DNA from: DATJZH01 sp052146815
GTDB lineage: Bacteria > Actinomycetota > Actinomycetes > Streptosporangiales > Streptosporangiaceae
Assembly: GCA_052146815.1 (NCBI GenBank)
Contig: JBKQMG010000194.1
Location: 1-64,000, forward strand
DNA: 64,000 nt
Direction of reading: 5' to 3'
This document shows positions 1-7,162 of this stretch, one piece after another (within the stretch, counting starts at the first letter, position 1; each line of letters starts with the position of its first letter). Both the position numbers and the translations under genes were made by a program. The notes beneath the pieces were generated by a model. It saw nothing but the letters and a program-made list of their open reading frames with translations, ran no database searches and had not been told where the DNA came from.

Positions 1-2
1 CG

Positions 3-140
3 GTGGCGGCCATCGGATCCGTCGTGGTTGTCCTGGCTGTCCGCGGACCCGGGCACGGTGCCCTGTTCCCGTGGTGGCTGATCCCGTTCGCCTTCCTCGT
101 CCTGCGCCGGCTGGGCCGGAGCACGGCTCGGCGCAGATGA
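3..140 (+). CDS. C-terminal fragment of a small membrane protein
   Basis: This frame is open from the left edge of the window to a TGA at 138-140, giving the last 45 residues of a protein whose start lies outside. The residues are strongly hydrophobic (a valine-rich stretch, then a Trp-Trp-Leu-Ile-Pro segment) and end in an arginine-rich tail, which suggests one or two membrane helices with a cytoplasmic basic end. No catalytic motif is visible. The family cannot be named from this fragment. Confidence 0.5.
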   Translation: MAAIGSVVVVLAVRGPGHGALFPWWLIPFAFLVLRRLGRSTARRR

Positions 141-216
141 CTGCGTACTGGCGGCCCTGGTGTCCCGGATAACAAAGTGCCGTTTTGGACATGGTGCCCT
201 CACTGGCACTGCCCTT

Positions 217-265
217 AGTGACACAGTGCCCTCAGTGACACAGTGCCTCAGTAACACAGTGCCCT
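217..265. repeat. Three tandem 16-17 bp repeats upstream of the amidotransferase
   Basis: Three near-identical copies, AGTGACACAGTGCCCT (217-232), AGTGACACAGTGCCT (234-248) and AGTAACACAGTGCCCT (250-265), are each separated by one C. More degenerate copies of the AGTGCC core are seen at about 176-211, so the array may begin near 172. It fills most of the gap between the upstream membrane protein and the start codon at 296. A tandem protein-binding site or a slippage-generated repeat are both possible. Confidence 0.7.
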
Positions 266-295
266 GAGGGCACGGCGCAGTCGGGAGGTTGGCGC

Positions 296-988
296 ATGCG
301 CGTGCTGGTGATCCGTCACCACGAGATCGACGATGCCGGGTTTATCGGGGCCGCATTCGCGGCCCGGGGTGCGCAGCTTGCCGTGCACCTGGTCCCTGAC
401 GGCGGGCCGCTGCCCGCGCTAGACGGCGTGGACCACGTCGTCATGCTGGGCGCCAAGTGGTCGGTCTACGACGAGGCCACCATCGGTGCCTGGATCGGTG
501 ACGAGCTGGCCTGGCTGCGGCGAGCTGACCGGGCCGGTGTCCCGGTGCTGGGAATCTGCTTCGGCGCGCAGGCCCTGTCGGCGGCGCTCGGCGGCCGGGT
601 GGAGCCCGCGAGCCGCGCTGAGATCGGCTGGACGATGATCGAGTCGCTCGACCCGGATCTCATCGACGCCGGCCCGTGGCTGGAGTTCCACAATGACCAG
701 TGCCTGCCACCGCCGGACGCGCGACTGCTGGCCCGCAACGACGTCGGCGTGCAGGCGTTCGCGCTCCGCGCCAACCTGGCCGTCCAGTTCCATCCCGAGG
801 TCGACGGTGTGCAACTGCGGCGCTGGCTGGATGATGGCGGACGCGCCGAGGCCGAGCGGGCCGGCGATGACCCGGACAAGCTGCTCGCCCAGACCATCGC
901 CGAGGAGCCGGCCGCGGCCGCCCGTGCCGACCGGCTGGTGGCCGCGGCGCTGCGGATCGCCGAGCGGGCGGGGCCGACCACCTCGTAG
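296..988 (+). CDS. Class I glutamine amidotransferase-like protein
   Basis: A 230-residue single-domain protein of the class I (triad) glutamine amidotransferase fold. The nucleophile elbow is GICFGAQ with Cys88, and the His/Glu pair lies in QFHPEV (His166, Glu168), so the triad looks intact. Stand-alone members of this GMP-synthase-like family release ammonia from glutamine or act on gamma-glutamyl compounds; the partner or substrate cannot be read here. The ATG at 296 is supported by GGGAGG at 283-288 with normal spacing. A tandem repeat array lies just upstream. No synthetase domain is fused or adjacent. Confidence 0.8.
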   Translation: MRVLVIRHHEIDDAGFIGAAFAARGAQLAVHLVPDGGPLPALDGVDHVVMLGAKWSVYDEATIGAWIGDELAWLRRADRAGVPVLGICFGAQALSAALGGRVEPASRAEIGWTMIESLDPDLIDAGPWLEFHNDQCLPPPDARLLARNDVGVQAFALRANLAVQFHPEVDGVQLRRWLDDGGRAEAERAGDDPDKLLAQTIAEEPAAAARADRLVAAALRIAERAGPTTS

Positions 989-1002
989 CCGCTTCGGGCT
1001 CC

Positions 1003-1302
1003 TAGCCGCTCGGAAGATGAGCCGCGGCCGGACGGCCGGGAGCCGGCGAGCGGCTGAAGCCTGCGGGCCGCTTCGTCCCGCAGCGGGCGCATCGTGTCCG
1101 CTGCGCGCCGAGCCGCCGGCAGCGCAGGCCGGCTGACCCGGCCCATGGTCGCCGCCGCCGGGCCGGTCAGCCTGACCGCGATGCGCAGCGACCCGGGCAG
1201 AGCACTCTCGGACTCCGGGCGCCGGCGCGGAAGCGCCAGCGCGCGCCGCAGCTCTGTCTCGGCCCGCAGCCGGAGATACGTCTCCGCCTGGCCGGTGGTC
1301 AC
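1003..1302 (-). CDS. Probable small conserved protein, 3' end uncertain
   Basis: From a GTG at 1302 the minus strand reads a protein starting MTTGQAETYLRLRAETELRR, with GC-rich third codon positions typical of a real gene for about 90 codons. The frame then stays open far into the oppositely oriented amidotransferase, with its first in-frame stop at 463-465, which is unlikely to be the true end. A TAG at about 1002-1004 in the next frame would give a sensible end, so there may be a frameshift there. The AETYLRL...ELRRA opening resembles small uncharacterised actinobacterial proteins. No function is assigned. Confidence 0.4.
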
Positions 1303-1369
1303 GCCTCAGCGTCCCACTTCCGGCAGTGTCGCGCATCTGCGTTACCGCGGGTAGGCCGAGTGGGAGCAC

Positions 1370-1843
1370 TCAGCGGCGCGGCGATCCTGCTCTGGCCTCT
1401 TCCATGCCGCGGTTGGCCAGCGCGTCAGCGCGCTCGTTGCCGGGATTGCCGGCGTGGCCCTTGACCCAGATCCACTGGACGTCGTGCCGCGCTGCTGCCG
1501 CATCCAGCCGCTGCCACAGGTCCGCATTCTTGACCGGCTGCCTGGCTGCGGTCCGCCAGCCGTTGCGTTTCCAGCCGTGCAGCCAGCCGGTAATGCCATT
1601 ACGCACATAGCTGCTGTCGGTGTGCAGGCGCACGGCAGCTGGCCTGGTCAGGCTCTCCAGCGCCCTGATGGCAGCCATCAGCTCCATGCGGTTGTTGGTG
1701 GTCGCCAGCGACTCGCCGCCGCGCAGCTCCTTCGTGTGGCCGCCGCAGCGGAGCACCGCCCCCCACCCGCCGGGGCCCGGGTTGCCGCTGCACGCGCCGT
1801 CGGTATAGATGTCGACCATCTGCTTGGCCGCGCCGCCTGTCAT
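1370..1843 (-). CDS. rnhA: Ribonuclease HI
   Basis: This 157-residue protein is a bacterial RNase HI, which cuts the RNA strand of RNA/DNA hybrids. The four acidic metal ligands are visible in their usual contexts: Asp15 in YTDGACSGNPGPGGW, Glu54 in NNRMEL, Asp76 in HTDSSYV and Asp140 in GNERADALA. Trp-rich segments of the handle region are present (GWLHGWKRNGW). The ATG at 1843 gives the full length; an internal ATG at 1819 beginning MVDIYTDGACSG matches the usual family start and could be the real one. The gene lies 44 bp beyond the stop of the tryptophan synthase gene and in the same direction. Confidence 0.93.
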   Translation of the reverse strand: MTGGAAKQMVDIYTDGACSGNPGPGGWGAVLRCGGHTKELRGGESLATTNNRMELMAAIRALESLTRPAAVRLHTDSSYVRNGITGWLHGWKRNGWRTAARQPVKNADLWQRLDAAAARHDVQWIWVKGHAGNPGNERADALANRGMEEARAGSPRR

Positions 1844-1887
1844 GGCGGCAATGTACCGGGCCTGCGCGCTGCTGCGGCTGCGGGGCG

Positions 1888-3249
1888 CTACACCCGGGCG
1901 GGCAGGCCGGACTGGGCCCGGCGGATAACGCTGTCGGGGACCTCGAGATCCCTGATCTCGCCGGCGATGTAGTCGCGGTAGGCGGCGAGGTCGAGCAGGC
2001 CGTGCCCGCACAGGGCGGTCAGGATGACTTTCTCCTCGCCGGTCTCCTTGCAGCGCAGCGCCTCGGCAATGCACTCGGCTACCGCGTGCGTGGGCTCGGG
2101 CGCGGGCACGATCCCCTCGCTGCGGGCAAAACGCAGGCCCGCGGCGAAGCACTCCGACTGCGGCTTGGCCACCGCCTCGATCAGGCCCAGCTCGTAGATG
2201 TGCGACAGCAGCGGTGACATGCCGTGGTAGCGCAGGCCGCCGGCATGAATCGGGTCGGGGATGAACTCGTGCCCGAGCGTGTGCATCTTCAGCAGCGGCG
2301 TGAATCCGGCGGTGTCGCCGAAGTCGTAGGCGTAGACGCCGCGGGTGAACGACGGGCAGGCGGCGGGCTCCACCGCGCGGATGACCGGGCTCATCCGGCC
2401 GGCCAGCTTCTCCCGCAGGAACGGGAAGGCCAGGCCGCCGAAGTTCGACCCGCCGCCGGTGCAGCCGACGATGACGTCGGGAGTGTCACCGGCCTCGGCG
2501 AGCTGCTTGATCGCCTCCTCGCCGATGACCGTCTGGTGCAGCAGGACATGGTTGAGCACGCTGCCGAGCGCGTAGCGGGCTGCCGGGTCGCCCCCGGCGA
2601 CCTCGACGGCCTCGGAGATGGCGATGCCCAGGCTGCCGGTGGAGTCCGGGTGCTCGGCGAGCACGCTGCGCCCGGCCGACGTGAGGTCCGACGGGCTCGG
2701 GTGGACCGTCGCGCCGTAGGTCTCCATCAGCATCTTGCGGTACGGCTTCTGGTCGTAGGAGGCGCGCACCATCCACACCTCAAGGTCAATGCCGAACAGG
2801 GCGGAGGCGAAAGCGAGGGCGCTGCCCCACTGGCCCGCTCCGGTCTCGGTGGTCAGCTTGGCGACGCCCTCCGCGGCGTTGTAATACGCCTGCGGCACGG
2901 CGGTGTTCGGCTTGTGCGATCCGGCCGGGCTGCCGCCCTCGTACTTGTAGTAGATCCGGGCGGGAGTACCGAGTTCCCGCTCGAGCCGGCGCGCGCGGTA
3001 GAGGGGAGTGGGCCGCCACAGCCGGTACACGTCGAGGACGTCCTCGGGAATCGGGATGTGCCGGTCCGCTGAGACCTCCTGCGCGATCAGCGCGGCCGGG
3101 AACAGCGGGGCCAGGTCGTCAGGCCCGACCGGCTGGCGGGTACCAGGGTGCAGCGGCGGAGGCGGCGGCGATGGCAGGTCAGCCACCACGTTGTACCAGT
3201 GCCGGGGCATATCCGATTCCTGCAGAACGTACTTGACCTGGCGGTCCAT
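1888..3249 (-). CDS. trpB2: TrpB2-type tryptophan synthase beta chain
   Basis: A 453-residue PLP enzyme. The segment YKYEGGSPAGSHKPNTA holds the PLP lysine at Lys113, and GCTGGGSNFGG is the phosphate-binding loop. The long N-terminal part and the spacing of motifs fit the TrpB2 branch, which joins serine and indole but is usually not encoded beside trpA; no trpA or other trp gene is near. The ATG at 3249 is preceded by GGGAGG at ideal spacing. The frame is open further upstream, but that part has no ribosome site and no homology-like character. Possible roles are indole salvage or a standalone tryptophan synthase. Confidence 0.9.
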   Translation of the reverse strand: MDRQVKYVLQESDMPRHWYNVVADLPSPPPPPLHPGTRQPVGPDDLAPLFPAALIAQEVSADRHIPIPEDVLDVYRLWRPTPLYRARRLERELGTPARIYYKYEGGSPAGSHKPNTAVPQAYYNAAEGVAKLTTETGAGQWGSALAFASALFGIDLEVWMVRASYDQKPYRKMLMETYGATVHPSPSDLTSAGRSVLAEHPDSTGSLGIAISEAVEVAGGDPAARYALGSVLNHVLLHQTVIGEEAIKQLAEAGDTPDVIVGCTGGGSNFGGLAFPFLREKLAGRMSPVIRAVEPAACPSFTRGVYAYDFGDTAGFTPLLKMHTLGHEFIPDPIHAGGLRYHGMSPLLSHIYELGLIEAVAKPQSECFAAGLRFARSEGIVPAPEPTHAVAECIAEALRCKETGEEKVILTALCGHGLLDLAAYRDYIAGEIRDLEVPDSVIRRAQSGLPARV

Positions 3250-3388
3250 GGCGCCTCCCGGTATGGATGACGCAACGTTAGCGGAGCGCCCGCCCCGGAG
3301 GAAGCGGCCCGAGTCCGACTTCGTGATGATCACGGCACTATGCGGCATACAGGTTGCGGGGCCTGCTGCCGCATGCGAAGGTGGGGCG

Positions 3389-4345
3389 GTGAATCCGGGG
3401 TCCTCGGCGACACGAAGCGTGCACGCCGCCGTCGTCCTCAGCGTCACCGGGGCCGTCATCTTCATGGCGGGCCTGATGACGACACTCGTGGGCGAGGCCG
3501 TTCGCCTCACCTCCCACCACGCCGCGCCCGTCCTTTCCGCGACGCCGGCCTCGGTGGGGATAGGCACCGTCATCGCCGTGATCGGCCTGGCACTGGGGCT
3601 GACCGCTCTGCTGCTCGTGGCGTGCCTCACCGCGGCCGGCCGGTTCGCCGCGCGGCGCCCTCGGAGCGACCCGGATGCTCACCCGCGGCCCGACGGTGCG
3701 GCCCGGCGGGAAGAAGCCCGCGCCCGGCGTGAGGAAGCTCGCACCCGGCGGGACGAGGGGCAGGAAGAGTCGGCCGACGACTGGCTCAGGCCGCTTCGCC
3801 CGGGGCACAGCATGGCCGGGCATCCGGAGGGCGGGGCGGGCCAGGACAGACGGCAGCGGCCGGAGCCGGTCGCGGGTTACGCCGACGACGGCTGGCATCC
3901 GGACTTCCTGACCGGCCCGCAGGGCAGGCATGCGACCGGCCCGCTGCCCGTTTATACGACGGGTCCGCTGCCCGCCGTCCGGCCCGGGCCGGGCTCGGCG
4001 CCGCTGGCGCCCCTTCCGCCCGTGCCCGCGGACCTCGCCGCAGCCGCGCTGGCGCCGCAGGCTCCGGTGACGGTGGGCGGCCAGGAGCGCGACGAGCCAG
4101 GGCCGCCGGACTCGCCGAGGCTAGATCAGAGCGACAGCTGGGCTACGTCGGCCGCCGCCGGCGAAGCTGCGGCCGGCCATTTCGAGGAACTCGGCAGACG
4201 TCAGCGCGACCTGATGCGCGAGTACTTCGCCCAGTCGGGGGCCGGCCCGGAAACGCCGGACATCGCGCAGCCGGGCCTCGGGCAGGGGACGGAGCCCGCG
4301 GCCGTCCCCGGCGGCACTCACCCGAACGGCTCTTCCCTGCGGTAG
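3389..4345 (+). CDS. Two-helix membrane protein with proline-rich tail
   Basis: A GTG at 3389 with a GAAGGTGGGG ribosome site gives a 318-residue protein. Residues about 10-35 and 53-80 are two hydrophobic segments likely to span the membrane. The rest is a long hydrophilic tail rich in Pro, Gly, Ala and Arg, including repeated REEAR/RRDE units and two TGPLP motifs. The C-terminus has one amphipathic segment (EELGRRQRDLMREYF). It is divergent from trpB2, sharing a 139-bp intergenic region. Its 3' end overlaps the opposite proline-rich gene by 28 bp. No known family is recognised. Confidence 0.65.
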   Translation: MNPGSSATRSVHAAVVLSVTGAVIFMAGLMTTLVGEAVRLTSHHAAPVLSATPASVGIGTVIAVIGLALGLTALLLVACLTAAGRFAARRPRSDPDAHPRPDGAARREEARARREEARTRRDEGQEESADDWLRPLRPGHSMAGHPEGGAGQDRRQRPEPVAGYADDGWHPDFLTGPQGRHATGPLPVYTTGPLPAVRPGPGSAPLAPLPPVPADLAAAALAPQAPVTVGGQERDEPGPPDSPRLDQSDSWATSAAAGEAAAGHFEELGRRQRDLMREYFAQSGAGPETPDIAQPGLGQGTEPAAVPGGTHPNGSSLR

Positions 4346-6360
4346 TCGGTGATCTCGGCGCATTCGCGCGGAGCCGGGATCGCCGACGCGTGGCCCTGGA
4401 GCTGAGTCTCCCAGCTATCTGGCGTGTGGAATTGCACCTCGAACGGCAGGTTGTGGGCCGGATCCCGCCAGCGGCTCCTGATGCCCTGGCGATCGCCTCC
4501 GGCCCAGCCGTTATGACGCTCTTCCAGCTCGAACCCGTGCGTCTTCAGCCGCCGGTGCACCTGCCAGGTTCCGTCGGTGTACCGGTCGGTGTCGAATATG
4601 TAGGCGTACCTGATCGTGTCCGGGATCCGGTACGCCAGATCCTCCGCCGGGCGGCCGGGGTAGCGGGCTACCAGGCTGGCCAGCTGCCGGCGGAAGACAT
4701 TGGCGTCCCGCAGCGCGTACCGCTCGGTGTCGGGGGCGAGCTGCCCGTGGTCCAGCTGCGCCTCGATCCGGCGCATCGCCGGGGTCAGGCCGCTGCGGCC
4801 GTAGCCGCCGAAGACATTCTGTCCCTCCGCGGCCCGGTACTGGGCGTGCACGCTGTCGGCGATGTGGCGCTCCTCGGGCGTCAGCCGGGCACCGCGCCAT
4901 CTCCACGAGCCGTCTTCAGCGACCCGCGGCTCATCGGGGCCGTGCGGCGGCCCGGTCATGCGTCCCGCGTCAGTGCCGGTCGCGGCCGGGCTGCGGCCCG
5001 CCGGGCGGCCGGAAATAGCTGAAACAGCGATGCCGGGGCGGCCGTCCCCGCCCGGCGTCACGCTGTGACCGGGACTGTCCGGGGCAATCCCGTGCGCGGC
5101 GCGCGAGGCAGCCGCACGGATCCTGCTGTACTCGGCGAGCCCGTTATCTGCGGCACCGGCCGCGCGGTCAGGAAGTTCGTGCCCGGAGGAAGCTGGCGCG
5201 CGGTGCGGGAGCTCGCGGCCGCCACTGAGCTGAAGCTCGCCGGCTCGGTCGCCGCGGCCGGCGGCGGCGCGGTCCCCCAGTCCGGTGACGGAACTGGCGG
5301 CAGCGCGATCGCCCCCGTTGACGGAACTGGCGGCCGCGCGATCGCCCCCGTTGACGGAACTGGCGGCCGCGCGATCAGCGAGCCCGCTGCCGGAGGGAGC
5401 CGCGGCCGGGCCGGCCAGCTCGCCACTGAGCTCGCTCAGGCCCGCGGTTTCGCGGTGATCAGTCAAGCCATTGCTGAAGGCGGGCGGGTCAGCTGTGGCG
5501 GCCGGGTCGGCCGCCACAGCGGACTCACGGGCGGGGCTATCAGCGCGGGCCGGCCTGGCGGCGTCCTTGTCGTGGTCGTCGGACGTACGCGGCAGCTCGA
5601 GGTGCTTCAGACGCGGCGGCGGTGGCTTGCGCGAGCCGTCGTCGTGGTACGGCGAGGAAGGATGGCCGGGTGGCAGGCGCTCCAGCCGCAGCCACAGGTC
5701 GGCTGGAGACCCGCGGGCCGGGCGATCCAGCTGCCGTAGCCAGGCGGGCAGATCCGGGATGGCCGGGCCGGGAAACCTGGCCTCGGCAGGCGCCGGCGCG
5801 GGCACAGGAGCCGGGTGCTCCTGTGGTGGCGGCGGTCTTTCCGGTCGGGGCGGCGCGGGCGCGGCGTGTCCGGCGCTGGGCTCCGCGGGGGCGATGCGCT
5901 CTGCCCGCCCGGCCTGCGCGGCAGGTTCAGGACTGGCCGCGTCGACAGGCGGGCGCGCGAACAGGGACGCTTCCCAGGCAGCCAGGTCCGGGACCCTGGC
6001 GGCCGTGCCCGGCGCGTCGTCGTCGGCGCGATGCAAGCGGCGTGGCTGCTCTCGGCCGGGCGGTCCCGCAGCGCCGGGACCAGGGTCGGCCAGCTGTGGC
6101 GACTCGGTCGGCCGGACAGTATCGTGGCTGCTCCGCAGCTCGTCGAGTAAAGCGGAGCGGTCACTGGCCGACCGGGGCGCCAGATCCTGCGTCGGCTCAG
6201 GCCGCGACTGCGCGGCCGGCCCCGGCGGGGCGGCCGCGCCAGGCGGCCGGTCGCCGTTAGACTGCCGTTCCGGCCGGGGAATCGCGGTCAGGCGCGGCAG
6301 GTCCACAGTGCTTTCCCGAGGGTCCTCTTGCTGGTCCCATCGGTCCTGCGACCCTGGCAT
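4318..6360 (-). CDS. Proline-rich protein with C-terminal RelA/SpoT-like domain
   Basis: A 680-residue protein starting at an ATG (6360) with a GGGGAG ribosome site. Roughly residues 1-485 are low complexity, rich in Pro, Ala, Gly, Asp and Arg, with no signal peptide or membrane helix. The last ~190 residues are a folded-looking domain: IPDTIRYAYIF, then GIRSRW, then FEVQFHTPDSWETQ. This order matches the RelA/SpoT synthetase pattern (an Asp/Arg strand, a YRS-like loop, and a terminal E-x-Q-x-R/H-T strand) found in alarmone synthetases and in some toxins that pyrophosphorylate nucleotides. A disordered proline-rich leader followed by an enzymatic C-terminus is typical of actinobacterial polymorphic toxins, but no immunity gene or secretion gene is adjacent. 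Function is inferred only. Confidence 0.6.
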   Translation of the reverse strand: MPGSQDRWDQQEDPRESTVDLPRLTAIPRPERQSNGDRPPGAAAPPGPAAQSRPEPTQDLAPRSASDRSALLDELRSSHDTVRPTESPQLADPGPGAAGPPGREQPRRLHRADDDAPGTAARVPDLAAWEASLFARPPVDAASPEPAAQAGRAERIAPAEPSAGHAAPAPPRPERPPPPQEHPAPVPAPAPAEARFPGPAIPDLPAWLRQLDRPARGSPADLWLRLERLPPGHPSSPYHDDGSRKPPPPRLKHLELPRTSDDHDKDAARPARADSPARESAVAADPAATADPPAFSNGLTDHRETAGLSELSGELAGPAAAPSGSGLADRAAASSVNGGDRAAASSVNGGDRAAASSVTGLGDRAAAGRGDRAGELQLSGGRELPHRAPASSGHELPDRAAGAADNGLAEYSRIRAAASRAAHGIAPDSPGHSVTPGGDGRPGIAVSAISGRPAGRSPAATGTDAGRMTGPPHGPDEPRVAEDGSWRWRGARLTPEERHIADSVHAQYRAAEGQNVFGGYGRSGLTPAMRRIEAQLDHGQLAPDTERYALRDANVFRRQLASLVARYPGRPAEDLAYRIPDTIRYAYIFDTDRYTDGTWQVHRRLKTHGFELEERHNGWAGGDRQGIRSRWRDPAHNLPFEVQFHTPDSWETQLQGHASAIPAPRECAEITDYRREEPFG
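5287..5376. repeat. 33-bp tandem repeat inside the proline-rich gene
   Basis: Unit 1 is 5287-5319, unit 2 is 5320-5352 and a partial unit 3 runs from 5353 to about 5376. The units differ by one base. On the coding (minus) strand they encode an 11-residue repeat of the type DRAAASSVNGG, in the disordered part of the protein. The length is a multiple of three, so copy changes would keep the frame. Confidence 0.85.
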
Positions 6361-6535
6361 CGCGCTTCTCCCCGCACGTCGGCGACCCGCTCATCGTAAC
6401 GGCGCCAGCAGCCGGCCGCCCGGAGTGCGGATTTCTGCTGCCAGCGCGGACACTGCGCACCCCTGGTTCGCGCCCCCAGTTCGCCCCGCCGGCCCACATG
6501 CGCATCGCCGCGTAGCGAGCGCGCCGCCGGGCCGT

Positions 6536-7099
6536 CTAGCTCGCGGCCGCCGGCCCAGCCGGGCCGGGGCTGCCCCCGGACACGCCCGCCGCGATCACGT
6601 CAACCACGCCGCGGGCGAAACGGTCATCGAGCCTGCGGTGGCCGTGCAGCAGCCGGTGATACGCCGTACCGAACAGCAGGTCCAGGACGACTTCCCGGTC
6701 GACGGCCGGGGAGATCTCGCCGCGCGCCACCGCCCGTTCCAGCATGATCTTGTGCTGCGCCCGGAGCGGCTCGACGACCCGGCAGCGCCAGGCCTCGGCC
6801 AGGGCCGGATCGCGCTGCGCCTCGGCGATCAGGCCGGCGAGCATGCCGCCCGCCGGAGTGCGGGTGACCGCGTGCAGCCAGGATCGCAGCGCGGCCAGCA
6901 TGTCCCCGCGCAGGGTGCCGGTGTCGGGCAGCGGCTGCTGTTCCTGAAATTCCGCCAGGAAGGCATCGAGCGCAAGCGCGCCCCTGGACGGCCAGCGCCG
7001 GTAAATCGTCGTCTTGGCGACGCCGGCGCGCGCGGCGACATCCTCGATGGACATCCGGCCCAGCCCGCCGGCGGCCGGGGGAATAGCTGTACTCCGCAT
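6536..7099 (-). CDS. TetR-family transcriptional regulator
   Basis: A 187-residue TetR-type repressor. The N-terminal helix-turn-helix is at about residues 16-45 (MSIEDVAARAGVAKTTIYRR). The remainder is an alpha-helical ligand-binding domain of normal length. It is divergently transcribed from the adjacent efflux gene, the standard layout for a local repressor of a drug transporter. The minus strand reads TAGACT, seven bases, then ATG, so the mRNA is probably leaderless. The inducer is not predictable. Confidence 0.88.
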   Translation of the reverse strand: MRSTAIPPAAGGLGRMSIEDVAARAGVAKTTIYRRWPSRGALALDAFLAEFQEQQPLPDTGTLRGDMLAALRSWLHAVTRTPAGGMLAGLIAEAQRDPALAEAWRCRVVEPLRAQHKIMLERAVARGEISPAVDREVVLDLLFGTAYHRLLHGHRRLDDRFARGVVDVIAAGVSGGSPGPAGPAAAS

Positions 7100-7106
7100 G
7101 CGTTCC

Positions 7107-7138
7107 AGTCTACGGTAATATAAAACGAGACGTTGCGT
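7107..7138. promoter_or_regulatory. TetR/MFS divergent control region with candidate operator
   Basis: The sequence AAAACGAGACGTTGCGT holds ACGAGACGTTGCGT at 7125-7138, a symmetric ACG-NN-ACGT-NN-CGT element suited to a TetR dimer. Next to it lies TAGACT on the minus strand (7107-7112), the likely -10 box of the leaderless tetR mRNA, and TAATAT at 7116-7121 on the plus strand. The operator is between both starts and could control both genes. Confidence 0.5.
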
Positions 7139-7162
7139 ATCGAATCTCTACCGGAGGTCATC

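Noticed and set aside
466..1002. Extension of the minus-strand hypothetical protein through the amidotransferase
   Set aside because: Beyond about 1003 the sequence is the exact antisense of a conserved gene, so the extension is taken as lack of a stop rather than coding.
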